Of a stretch of 64,000 bases of DNA, positions 47,044 to 55,473 are shown piece after piece. Location of the stretch: NCBI GenBank assembly GCA_963793025.1, contig CAWBYL010000006.1, positions 1,054,001 through 1,118,000 on the forward strand, in the 5' to 3' direction. The notes beneath the pieces were generated by a model. The model did no database searches and had not been told where the DNA came from. It saw only the letters and a program-made list of their open reading frames with translations. Origin of the DNA: CAWBYL01 sp963793025. GTDB lineage: Bacteria > Actinomycetota > Acidimicrobiia > Acidimicrobiales > Acidimicrobilacustridaceae. Every line of letters starts with the position of its first letter. Within the stretch, counting starts at the first letter, position 1. The position numbers and the translations under genes were made by a program.

Positions 47044-47049
47044 TACCAT
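47044..47049 (+). promoter_or_regulatory. Leaderless promoter -10 box (TACCAT) of the MBL-fold gene
   Basis: TACCAT, 6 nt, then GTG 47056. Confidence 0.5.
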
Positions 47050-47055
47050 CCGGCC

Positions 47056-47883
47056 GTGACACGCGACGAGCGGCCACCCGCGGACAGGGCACCGGTGGGT
47101 CGTCCCGGCCCGCAGGGGGCGAGCCCCACCCTGACGTGGCTCGGTCACGCCAGCGTGCTGCTCGAGATGGGCGGACAGCGGGTCATCACCGATCCGGCGC
47201 TGACGCACCGGGTGGCGCACCTCCGGCGCCATCACCCCGTCGACACCGACGCCCTCGGCCGACCCGACGTGATCCTCATCTCGCACGTGCACATGGACCA
47301 CCTCCACGTCCCGTCCCTGCGCCTGTTCGGACGCGACGTGGCGTTGGTCGTGCCGACCGGCGCGGGCGCGTTCCTGCGCCGACGCGGGTTCCGGCGAGTC
47401 CGGGAGACGGCGGCGGGCCGCACCACCGACGTCGGCCGCCTCACCATCGAGACGGTGCCGGCCGTGCACAGCGGGCGCCGAGGCCCGCACAGCCGTGTCG
47501 CCGTCGACGCCGTCGGGTACGTACTGCGGGCTGACGGCGGCTCGGTCTACTTCCCCGGCGACACCGACCTGTTCCCGCAGATGGGCGCGCTGGAGAACAT
47601 CGACGTGGCCCTGCTCCCGATCGGCGGGTGGGGCCCGACCGTCGGCGAGGGCCACCTGGACCCGGCGCGGGCGGTGCGGGCGACGGAGCTCGTGGACCCG
47701 CGGTTCGTGGTGCCCATCCACTGGGGGACCTACAGCCCGATCCGCGTTCCCCGCGGGGCCCCTCGGTGGCTGCACGATCCCGTGCACACCTTCGAGGCCG
47801 GCCTCGTCGACGCGGGCGCCGGCGAGCGGCTGTGGGTCCTCGAGCCCGGCGACGCGACACCCACCCGTCCGGTCTCGCCGTGA
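47056..47883 (+). CDS. MBL-fold metallo-hydrolase, UlaG/NAPE-PLD-like
   Basis: 275 residues. TLTWLGHASVLLEMGGQRVI, metal motif ISHVHMDHLH (HxHxDH), SVYFPGDTDLF and VPIHWGTYSP identify a metallo-beta-lactamase-fold hydrolase with two metals. The group contains phospholipase-D-like and lactonase enzymes. A -10 box 6 nt before GTG 47056 suggests its own leaderless transcript. GTGA overlap with the next gene. Confidence 0.86.
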   Translation: MTRDERPPADRAPVGRPGPQGASPTLTWLGHASVLLEMGGQRVITDPALTHRVAHLRRHHPVDTDALGRPDVILISHVHMDHLHVPSLRLFGRDVALVVPTGAGAFLRRRGFRRVRETAAGRTTDVGRLTIETVPAVHSGRRGPHSRVAVDAVGYVLRADGGSVYFPGDTDLFPQMGALENIDVALLPIGGWGPTVGEGHLDPARAVRATELVDPRFVVPIHWGTYSPIRVPRGAPRWLHDPVHTFEAGLVDAGAGERLWVLEPGDATPTRPVSP

Positions 47884-49931
47884 CCGACGCCGTCGAGCAC
47901 CGCCCCCTCGGCCGGCCCCGCCCGTCCGCTGATCGACCTTCGTGGCGCCAGGTCGTCGGGCGGACCGTGGTCGTCACGCTCGTCACCGCCCTTTCGTTGT
48001 GGCTGCTGGCCTGGTTGTTCGACGACTTCACCATCGACAGCCCCACCGACGCCCTCCTCGCCGGGTTCGTCGTCGGGCTGGTGAACGCCGTCGTGTGGCC
48101 GGCCCTCGCGGTGATCGTCGTCCCCCTGTCGGTGCTCACCCTCGGGCTCGGCGCCATCGTCCTCGATGCGTTGCTGGTCACGCTCGTGCTCGACCAGCTA
48201 CCCGGTGTGGCGCTGTCCGGCTTCTGGACGGCGGTGGCGGTCGTGGTCGGGCTGGCGGTGATCTCGACGCTGGTCTCGAGCGTCCTGGCCTTCGACGACG
48301 ACGCGTGGTTCGACCAGTCGATGGCGCGCCGGGCTTCGCGTCGGGCCGGCCGTCGCCCCAGCGAGGACGACGTGCCGGGAATGGTGTTCGTGCAGCTCGA
48401 CGGGCTGGCTCGATCGGTGCTCGACCGGGCGCTGCGGTCCGGCGACGTCCCGACGCTGCACCGGTGGTTGGCCGACGGCCGCTACCGCCTCGTGGGGTGG
48501 GAGACGGGCTGGTCGTCGCAGACTGGCGTCAGCCAGTGCGGCATCCTCCACGGATCCGTCGTCGACATGCCGGCGTTCCGGTGGGTGGACAAGGCCACCG
48601 GCAAGGTCGTCGTCTCGAACCGACCGAAGTCGGCGGCGGCGATCGAGGAGCGCCACTCCGACGGGGAGGGGCTGCTGGCTCACGACGGATCGAGCTACGG
48701 CAACCTCTTCTCCGGTGACGCCGAGCGGGCGGCGTTGACCATGAGCAACGTCGCCAAGAAGAAGGAGAGCCGGGTCGGCGCCGGCTACGTCGGATACTTC
48801 TCGCGTCCCCAACAGGCGGCCCGGACCCTGATCGCGGTGGTGGCGGAGATCGTCCGGGAGCGGGTGGCGGCCCGCGCCCAGCGGCGGCGGGGCGTCGAGC
48901 CTCGCGTGTTCCGGAGCTGGACCTACGCCCTGCTCCGGTCGTTCACGACGGTGGTCAGCCGGGACGTGTGCGTGAACGGCGTCCTCAACGACGTGTGCGA
49001 GGGGCGAGCGGCCATCTACGTGGACCTCCTCGGCTACGACGAGGTCTCCCACCACTCGGGACCGGAGCGGTCCGACACGATGGCCGTGCTGCGAGACCTC
49101 GATCGTCAGATCGGTCGCATCGAGCGGGCGCTGCGCTGGGCACCCCGCCCATACCACCTCGTCGTCCTCTCCGACCACGGCCAGACCCAGGGTGCGACGT
49201 TCAAGGAGCGTACGGGTGAGTCCCTCTCCGACTTCGTCGGTCGGGTCTGTGGGGTGTCGAGCTCGGCCGATCCCGACTCCGAGGAGGGTCGCACCGAGTC
49301 GTCGGCGTGGTTGCGCCAGGCGAGAGGGCACGGCGAGGAGCTCTCGACGCCGAGCACCTCGGCTCCGATCGTGCTGGCGTCGGGCAACCTCGGGCTCGTC
49401 ACCCTGCCCGGCGAACCGCGGCGGCTGACTCGCGACGAGATCGACGCTCGTCATCCGGCGCTGATCCGGGAGCTGGTCGCCAACCCCGAGGTCGGGTTCG
49501 TCCTGGTGGCCCGTCCGAGCGGCGGTTCGATCGTGCTCGGCGCTCGCGGGAGTCGAACGCTGGACGACGGCGAGGTCGTCGGGGAGGATCCTCTCGCTGC
49601 GTTCGGTCCGGGGGCGATCGACCAGGTGCGCCAGGTCGACGCCTTCACCACGACGGCCGACCTGATGGTCAACAGCCGCTATGACGCCGACCTCGACGAG
49701 GTCGCGGCGTTCGAGGAGCAGGTGGGTTCCCACGGAGGGCTCGGTGGCCCCCAGACCCACCCGTTCCTGCTCTATCCGGTGGAGCTGTCGGCGCCGCCGG
49801 CCCGGATCTTCACGTCGGTGGGGATGCACCGGGTCCTCAAGTCCTGGCTGGCCGAGGTCGGCCAGCCGGTCACCCTGCCGTGGCGGACCGATGGCGTGGT
49901 CGCCGAGACGGAGTCGGGCGCCGGCACCTGA
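47880..49931 (+). CDS. Membrane protein: four-TM (phage-holin-4-2-like) domain fused to alkaline-phosphatase-superfamily domain
   Basis: 683 residues. Residues 27-135 hold four hydrophobic segments (VVVTLVTALSLWLLAWLF and later WTAVAVVVGLAVISTLVSSV). The rest is a metal-dependent phosphatase/phosphodiesterase domain: VFVQLDGLARSVLD, GWSSQTGVSQCGIL with the nucleophile region, YVDLLGYDEVSHHSGP and VVLSDHGQTQG give the two-metal ligand set. Similar fusions are annotated in actinobacteria as phage holin family proteins, but no phage genes are near. Probably a membrane-bound phosphodiesterase. Co-transcribed with the MBL gene. Confidence 0.8.
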   Translation: MTDAVEHRPLGRPRPSADRPSWRQVVGRTVVVTLVTALSLWLLAWLFDDFTIDSPTDALLAGFVVGLVNAVVWPALAVIVVPLSVLTLGLGAIVLDALLVTLVLDQLPGVALSGFWTAVAVVVGLAVISTLVSSVLAFDDDAWFDQSMARRASRRAGRRPSEDDVPGMVFVQLDGLARSVLDRALRSGDVPTLHRWLADGRYRLVGWETGWSSQTGVSQCGILHGSVVDMPAFRWVDKATGKVVVSNRPKSAAAIEERHSDGEGLLAHDGSSYGNLFSGDAERAALTMSNVAKKKESRVGAGYVGYFSRPQQAARTLIAVVAEIVRERVAARAQRRRGVEPRVFRSWTYALLRSFTTVVSRDVCVNGVLNDVCEGRAAIYVDLLGYDEVSHHSGPERSDTMAVLRDLDRQIGRIERALRWAPRPYHLVVLSDHGQTQGATFKERTGESLSDFVGRVCGVSSSADPDSEEGRTESSAWLRQARGHGEELSTPSTSAPIVLASGNLGLVTLPGEPRRLTRDEIDARHPALIRELVANPEVGFVLVARPSGGSIVLGARGSRTLDDGEVVGEDPLAAFGPGAIDQVRQVDAFTTTADLMVNSRYDADLDEVAAFEEQVGSHGGLGGPQTHPFLLYPVELSAPPARIFTSVGMHRVLKSWLAEVGQPVTLPWRTDGVVAETESGAGT

Positions 49932-49934
49932 GCG

Positions 49935-50555
49935 TCAGGCCTTCGTGGCCCAGACGCCCCACAGCGGATCTCCGTGGCTGTCCGGGGCGGTGCGCAGTTG
50001 CGCCGTGGGTTCCGCGAACCCGCCACTGAGCCGGAAGTAGCGGCGGACGATCTCGGCGTGACCGCGCTGGTCGGCCCCGGCCCAGCCCCGGATGACCTTC
50101 GTGGGGAAGCAGCGGTTCGAGTAGGTCACCACGAATCGGCCGCCGGGGCGCAGGACCCGCGCCACCTCGGCGAAGACCTCCACCGGCCGCACGAGGTAGT
50201 CGACGGACACGCAGCACGTGGCATCGTCGAAGGTCCCGTCGGCGAAGGGGAGCGCCGGATCGGAATTGAGGTCGTGCACGACCTGGGCCGCGGCCTGGGT
50301 GTTGGCCGCCAGCTCGCGAGCGTTCATCCCCAACACCACGAGCCGGTCCGGTCCCGTGTGGAAGTGCGAGATCCACGACGCCATCAGATCCAGCACCTCA
50401 CCGTCCACCGCGAGCTCGTCGTACAACGAGCCCACCGCCGCCACGGCCCCCGGGTCGATGTGGGTCACCAACCGGTCGGGACCGTAGAACCGATCGTCGG
50501 GCGTGGGGTCGGCCCGGTCGAAGAACCCGGGCGGGAAGGCATCGGTCGTCGCCAT
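49935..50555 (-). CDS. Class I SAM-dependent methyltransferase
   Basis: 206 residues. A type-11 methyltransferase: LVVLGMNARELAANTQA is the motif I region (weak glycines), VVHDLNSDPALPFADGTFDD motif II and EVFAEVARVLRPGGRFVVTY motif III. Substrate unknown. ATG 50555 chosen. Convergent with the phosphatase gene with only 3 bp between stops. Confidence 0.82.
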   Translation of the reverse strand: MATTDAFPPGFFDRADPTPDDRFYGPDRLVTHIDPGAVAAVGSLYDELAVDGEVLDLMASWISHFHTGPDRLVVLGMNARELAANTQAAAQVVHDLNSDPALPFADGTFDDATCCVSVDYLVRPVEVFAEVARVLRPGGRFVVTYSNRCFPTKVIRGWAGADQRGHAEIVRRYFRLSGGFAEPTAQLRTAPDSHGDPLWGVWATKA

Positions 50556-50650
50556 CGGCCCACGCTCCCAGATCGACGGGCCCCACCCGTAGTCGACGGT
50601 TCCCCCGCTGTCGGCGTCGAGGCACCCGACACCGGCGGCCGGTCGAGCTG

Positions 50651-52201
50651 CTAGCCCCCGATCGTCGAGCCCTCCGCGGCGGCCACGAGCTCGGCGGCGT
50701 CGGCCTCGACGAGGAAGCCGTCTCGGAGGGCGCGTTCGGTCGCCGCCGTCCACTGCGCCACGAACTCGTCGTGGGTCGGGTACAGGCTCGCCATCGCTTC
50801 GGAGCTGAACGGCTCCGTGTTCCCGAACAGTCGGCAGAACACGCCGATGCCCTCGGTGCCGGAGTTGCCGACGCCGCCCAGCCGGGCCACCGGGGCGTCG
50901 ACGTGAGGTGTCCGGACCCCGCCGAGGACGTTGCCGTTGGCGTCGAGCGCGTAGGTGACCGGCGACGAACCGGTCGTCTCGAGTGGCGGCGCGCTCGGCG
51001 GAGGGGCTCCCTCGGCGACCCAGCGCTGGAGTCCGGCGATGGCGGCGTCCATGACCCAGTGCATCGGTCCCGCGTTGATGGGCAGATCGCACGAGAAGCT
51101 CTCGCTCGGCCGGGCGGTCGGATCCCGCATCGTCTCGAGGTTGATGGCGGCGGCGCGGCCGTCGCCGGTGTCGGCTGGTCCGATGGCGATCCCGTACTGG
51201 TCGTAGTGGGCCGTGCCCGGCACCTCCCACAGTCGGAAGCGATCGGAATCCGGCTGTCGGGCGGCCAGGTCGGCACCGGCGACGTCGGTCTCGGTCTGGA
51301 ACACCAGCACGGGGACGTCGAGGTCGTCTCGGATCCGGGTTCCGCCCTCCACGGGCACCGGCGGTACCGGATCCTGGGCCAACGGGGTCCCGCGGCTGCT
51401 CCGACTGTGGATCAGGTAGCCCTCGTAGACCCGGGCCAGGGGATGGACGGCGTTGACGTAGGTGGCCAGGCGCCCGGCCGACTGCGACTCGCCCATGGCG
51501 AGCACGTGCCGGGGTGTGAGCCCGCCCAGCACAGTGTCGGCGCGGTTCCGGACGGCCTGGCCGGCCTGGGAGAACATGTCGTAGGAGAAGCTGTCTCCGG
51601 GGTGCGGGGTGACCGCGGCGTAGCGGATCGGATCGGCGGCCCGGGTGGCGTTCAGACCGACCGCCTGGGCCGAGACCCCGACCCACACCGCCCCCTCGCG
51701 GATCAGCTCGGTGTGGGTGAGGGTCCAGTCGGGCCCGGCGTCCACACCCCCCGACACGTTGAGCCACTCGACCACCACGTTCCCGTTGAACCGGTCCGCA
51801 TCGGTCGGCCGGTACACGACGACCCGGGTCGTGTAGGGGGCCTTGCCGCCGGGGGTGACCGACCACCGGCCGTCGGGGGCCAGGGGCGTGGCGCTCTGGT
51901 ACGCCGTCGCCTCTCCGGCGAGCAGGAACTCCGACTGCTCGTAGGCAACCGCCCCGAGGTCGAACGTGGTGCCGGCGACAACGGGCGCACCGGCTCCGCC
52001 GGTCAGCGGCCCGGCCACCGAGGGGAGGGCGGCGAGGCCTCGGGGCTCGGTTCCCTGCTCGGAGGTGTCGCCGGGAGCATCGGTGCCGGTGTCGGTGGAC
52101 CGGGATGCGGGCGATCCGCGGTCGGCCGAGCTCGTGCAGGCGCCCAGCGTCAGCCCGAGCAGCAGGCCGGCCACCAGAACGTGCCGTGCGGTGCGAGTCA
52201 A
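50651..52201 (-). CDS. Secreted lipoprotein, alpha/beta hydrolase domain (Abhydrolase_10-like)
   Basis: 516 residues. The N-terminus is a lipoprotein signal: TRTARHVLVAGLLLGLTLGA followed by Cys (lipobox LGAC), then a Ser/Thr/Asp-rich linker. The body has nucleophile AMGESQSAGRL, VPVLVFQTETDVAGA for the acid and GTAHYDQYG for the His. Expected to be anchored outside the membrane as an esterase. TTG 52201 is chosen because it starts the signal peptide and follows a G-rich ribosome site. Confidence 0.83.
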   Translation of the reverse strand: MTRTARHVLVAGLLLGLTLGACTSSADRGSPASRSTDTGTDAPGDTSEQGTEPRGLAALPSVAGPLTGGAGAPVVAGTTFDLGAVAYEQSEFLLAGEATAYQSATPLAPDGRWSVTPGGKAPYTTRVVVYRPTDADRFNGNVVVEWLNVSGGVDAGPDWTLTHTELIREGAVWVGVSAQAVGLNATRAADPIRYAAVTPHPGDSFSYDMFSQAGQAVRNRADTVLGGLTPRHVLAMGESQSAGRLATYVNAVHPLARVYEGYLIHSRSSRGTPLAQDPVPPVPVEGGTRIRDDLDVPVLVFQTETDVAGADLAARQPDSDRFRLWEVPGTAHYDQYGIAIGPADTGDGRAAAINLETMRDPTARPSESFSCDLPINAGPMHWVMDAAIAGLQRWVAEGAPPPSAPPLETTGSSPVTYALDANGNVLGGVRTPHVDAPVARLGGVGNSGTEGIGVFCRLFGNTEPFSSEAMASLYPTHDEFVAQWTAATERALRDGFLVEADAAELVAAAEGSTIGG

Positions 52202-52478
52202 ACGGTCCCCCCCGGTGCTCGTGACACGTGCGACGCGGGTCCCCGGAGGCGTCCGGGGCTCGCAGCCAGAGTCCTGCCTACCACGGGTTCCCTCGCGCCG
52301 CGCCGACGGCCTGCGCTGGTCGAGCGTCCCCATGGGAGGCACGGTGGTGACCGCCCGCGTTGAGCGGCGGGCGGGGACGGTGGTGCAGAGCGTGTTCCTC
52401 GGACTGGCCACGTGCGCCTCCTGGCCGGTCCGACGGCGCACCACGACTGAGCGGGATCGCTCCGGCGTCGTCGCTCGG

Positions 52479-52484
52479 TAGCCT
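52479..52484 (+). promoter_or_regulatory. Leaderless promoter -10 box (TAGCCT) of the PIG-L gene
   Basis: TAGCCT, 7 nt, then GTG 52492. The 290-bp gap 52202-52491 otherwise shows nothing I can name. Confidence 0.55.
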
Positions 52485-52491
52485 CCCGGCC

Positions 52492-53223
52492 GTGGAGACC
52501 CCCCGATTCGTCGATCTTTCCCAACCGCCGGCACGGGCCCTCGTCGTGGTGGCCCATCCCGACGACATCGACTTCGGCATGTCGGGCACCGTGGCCGCCC
52601 TCACCGCCGCCGGCACCGAGGTCGTCTATGCCATCGCCACGTCGGGGGAGGCGGGGCCACCCGAGGCCATGGACCGCTCCGAGCTGGCCGCGCTCCGCGA
52701 GAAGGAGCAACGGGCGGCCGCCGCCGTCGTCGGCGTCCACGACGTGCGCTTCCTCGGCCTGCCCGACGGGCACCTCGTCGCTGGGTTGGACCTGCGGCGG
52801 TGCATCAGCTCGGTGATCCGGATGGTTCGGCCCGATCTGGTCCTGCAGCAGTCACCGGAGCGTCGCTACGACCGCATCTATGCCAGCCACCCCGATCACC
52901 TGGCGGTGGCCGAGGCCACGCTCAGCGCGGTCTACCCCGATGCTCGCAACCCCCACGCCCACACGAGCCTGCTCCGGGACGGCCTCGAACCTCACGCCGT
53001 ACCCGAGGTGTGGATCGGCGGGCTCGAGCCGGGCGATCTCTTCGTCGACATCACCGACGTGATCGACCAGAAGGTGGCGGCCCTGTCGTCACACCAGAGC
53101 CAGGTGGCCTGGATCGAGGACATCGACGGCTTCCTCCACAACGCGGCCGGCCAGGCCACCGCTCACCACGGGCTGCCCGCAGGGCGCCTCACCGAGGTCT
53201 TCCGGCGCGTCGTGACCGCCTGA
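52492..53223 (+). CDS. PIG-L family deacetylase
   Basis: 243 residues. LVVVAHPDDIDFGMSG holds the zinc motif (HPDD; the usual following Glu is replaced by Ile-Asp) and SHPDHLAVAEA the later His. The family removes N-acetyl groups from sugar amines, as MshB does in mycothiol synthesis and Mca in thiol detoxification. GTG 52492 lies 7 nt after a -10 box. Second PIG-L at 54676-55380. Confidence 0.86.
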   Translation: METPRFVDLSQPPARALVVVAHPDDIDFGMSGTVAALTAAGTEVVYAIATSGEAGPPEAMDRSELAALREKEQRAAAAVVGVHDVRFLGLPDGHLVAGLDLRRCISSVIRMVRPDLVLQQSPERRYDRIYASHPDHLAVAEATLSAVYPDARNPHAHTSLLRDGLEPHAVPEVWIGGLEPGDLFVDITDVIDQKVAALSSHQSQVAWIEDIDGFLHNAAGQATAHHGLPAGRLTEVFRRVVTA

Positions 53224-53276
53224 CCGCTGTCATCGCTGGTCACCGATCGCCGGGGGAGCGGCGGAGGAGCTGACGC

Positions 53277-53631
53277 TCAGGTGGGTTCCTCGTGGCGGAT
53301 GGTGGCGTCGGCGTGGCGACCGTCGATCCGACCGAACTTGCTGTCGAGGAGGCCCTGCATCTTGCGGGCGGCATCGTGGCAGGCCTGCTCCAGCGAGTCG
53401 GCGAAGGCCGTCACGACCACTGGCTGCAGGCCCGCCGGGCGAGCTTCGAGCAGGCATCGCTTGTCGGCCCCGCCGCCGTGCTTCTCACCGTTCTCGTCGC
53501 TGAGGTGCACCTCGAGGCGCGTGCAGACGGCTTTCGTAGCGGTCGAGCGCGGCGTTCAGCGTGGTGTGGACCATGGCATCGAGGGCCTCGTTGCTCTCGA
53601 CCGTCCGGTCCGTGTTGATCTGGATCTGCAT
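53277..53631 (-). CDS. HPF/RaiA (ribosome hibernation)-like small protein (one frameshift)
   Basis: About 117 residues. MQIQINTDRTVESNEALDAM begins a beta-alpha fold as in ribosome-hibernation HPF/RaiA; after one extra base near 53530 it continues LEVHLSDENGEKHGGGADKR and ends with the alpha-2 helix ALDSLEQ-like segment and GLLDSKFGRI. The motif HLSDENG is the strongest family sign. Whether it binds ribosomes is inferred. GGGAGG precedes ATG 53631. Confidence 0.75.
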
Positions 53632-53765
53632 GGGCGCCTCCCGGGTTGACGTGGTGCTCGAGTCGGCCCACGACCACAGTCGGTGGGCCCGGCTCGACGT
53701 CTCCACCCTTCCATCCCTCGCGGCGGTGTGGGGAGCGCCGTCGTGGGCCGACCGCCTGCTCCTGC

Positions 53766-54551
53766 TCAGCCCTCTGGTTGCATGATCGAGAACACTGCGC
53801 CCTGCGGATCGACCATCGTGGCCAGCGTGCCCACGCCGGGCATGGGAGTGGCGTCCATCATCACCTGCGCGCCGCGGGCCTTGGCCAGGGCCACGGTGGT
53901 GGCGGCGTCGTCGACCGTGAAGTACACGTTCCAGAAGGGAGGCATCGTCGTGGGTGGGGACAGTGCGCCGGCGATCCCGTTGGCGTTGCCTCCCTCGACC
54001 ATGAACACCGTGTAGTCCCCCACCGGTGTGGGTGCGGTCTGGGCGGTCCAGCCGAAGACGTCGGCGTAGAAGGGCGCCACGGCGGCCGGCTCGGGGGTGA
54101 GCAACTCGTTCCAGGAGAGGGCTCCGTGCTCGTTCACCACCTCGGCACCGACGTGGTCCTTGGCCTCCCACATGCAGATCACGGCACCGGCGGGATCGGC
54201 CAGCACGGCCATCCGGCCTGCTTCCATCACGTCCATCGGCGGCTGCATCACGGTCCCCCCGGCGGGCACGACCTTGGCCACGGCGGCATCCAGGTCGTCG
54301 ACGTTCACGTACGAGGTCCACACCGGTGGCATGCCCGCCGCGCTCATCTGCGGTGACAAGGGGATCATCCCGGCGGCGACTCGGCCGTCCTTGGATGCCA
54401 TCGTGTAGTCGATGTCGGGTTGGTCGGTCGCGTCGTCGCTGTAGGTCCAGCCGAACAGCGCGGCGTAGAACACCTTGGACGCCGCCGGATCCGGGGTGGC
54501 CAGGTCGACCCAGCTCGGCACCCCGTTCGGATAGGAGGACATGGAGGCCAT
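53766..54551 (-). CDS. VOC family protein with two glyoxalase domains
   Basis: 261 residues. Two glyoxalase-type units: residues about 8-125 (PSWVDLATPDPAASKVFYAA) and 140-260 (SWNELLTPEPAAVAPFYADV). Typical actinobacterial VOC duplicates; function usually unknown. Both repeats retain VFSIMQPEG/VICMWEA-type metal-strand ends. ATG 54551 is preceded by AAGGGGATC; the shorter ATG 54542 is also possible. Confidence 0.85.
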   Translation of the reverse strand: MASMSSYPNGVPSWVDLATPDPAASKVFYAALFGWTYSDDATDQPDIDYTMASKDGRVAAGMIPLSPQMSAAGMPPVWTSYVNVDDLDAAVAKVVPAGGTVMQPPMDVMEAGRMAVLADPAGAVICMWEAKDHVGAEVVNEHGALSWNELLTPEPAAVAPFYADVFGWTAQTAPTPVGDYTVFMVEGGNANGIAGALSPPTTMPPFWNVYFTVDDAATTVALAKARGAQVMMDATPMPGVGTLATMVDPQGAVFSIMQPEG

Positions 54552-54675
54552 GAGGATCCCCTTCCCGGATCGATGCGGGGAGCGCGGCCGGGGCCGGGCC
54601 CGCGGGCCGACGGTAGTACGTGCGTCCCGGACCCGACAGGGGAAGGGCTCGCCGCTCCCGGTCGACGATCGGCCG

Positions 54676-55380
54676 CTACCCGATGACCTCGAACAGGGCG
54701 GCGTACTCCACGCCGAACGCCGCCCCGGCGCCGGCCGCCGGCCCTCGGAGGAAGTCGGCGGGCGAGGCCATGTCGCCGCCGAGGTTCTCCAGGTAGACGC
54801 GGTGGCACCGCAGCGACTCGACTCCGGCGTCGAAGGTGTCGGAGACGTCGACCCCGTGCGTGGGCTCGGGACTCCCCGAGAAGGCGACGAAGCGGACGCC
54901 GTCCCAGGCGGGGCCCGCCTCCGGGAAGATCCACGGGTTGGCGGCGTCGCGCACCGCATCCAGCAGTGACCGACCGACCGCTCGGTGATCGACGTGGTTC
55001 CAGCTGGGGCCGCCCCATGAGTCACGGAAGTTGATGGAGAGCACGACGTCGGGCCGGTGGCGCCGGATGGGTCCGCACAACGCCTCTCGCAGCTCGGGTC
55101 CCTCCGACACCAGCCCGTCGGGGAGGCCCAGGAACTCGACGACGTCCACCCCGACGGTGGCGCACGCCGCCACCTGCTCGGCGCGCCGGAGGGGCCCGAC
55201 CTCGGCCGGGTCCATCGTCGTGATTCCGGCCTCCCCGTCGGTGACCAACAGATAGGCGACGTCCTTGCCCTGGTCGGTCCAGCGGGCCACGGCGGCGGCC
55301 GCGCCGTACTCCATGTCGTCCGGGTGGGCCACGACGGCCAAGGCCGTCGTCCAGTCCTCCGGGAGGGGCTCGAGCTCCAT
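54676..55380 (-). CDS. PIG-L family deacetylase
   Basis: 234 residues. ALAVVAHPDDMEYGAAAA has the full zinc motif (HPDDxE) and NHVDHRAVG the distal His. The active-site set is complete, unlike its paralogue at 52492. ATG 55380 sits 6 nt after a -10 box. Divergent from the haem-oxygenase-like gene at 55474. Confidence 0.87.
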   Translation of the reverse strand: MELEPLPEDWTTALAVVAHPDDMEYGAAAAVARWTDQGKDVAYLLVTDGEAGITTMDPAEVGPLRRAEQVAACATVGVDVVEFLGLPDGLVSEGPELREALCGPIRRHRPDVVLSINFRDSWGGPSWNHVDHRAVGRSLLDAVRDAANPWIFPEAGPAWDGVRFVAFSGSPEPTHGVDVSDTFDAGVESLRCHRVYLENLGGDMASPADFLRGPAAGAGAAFGVEYAALFEVIG

Positions 55381-55386
55381 CCCTCG

Positions 55387-55392
55387 AGACTA
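55387..55392 (-). promoter_or_regulatory. Leaderless promoter -10 box (TAGTCT) of the PIG-L gene
   Basis: On the minus strand TAGTCT (55392-55387) is followed by 6 nt and ATG 55380. Confidence 0.55.
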
Positions 55393-55473
55393 AGGCGTGC
55401 TCGGCGCCGCCGCGGCTGCCGTCGTCCTCGGGCCGGCGGTCTACCTGGTGCGCCGCGCGGGTACGACAACGCG

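Noticed and set aside
47880..48300. Prophage signal from a holin-like domain
   Set aside because: It is the membrane part of a 683-residue phosphatase-type protein; no capsid, integrase, lysin or attachment site nearby.
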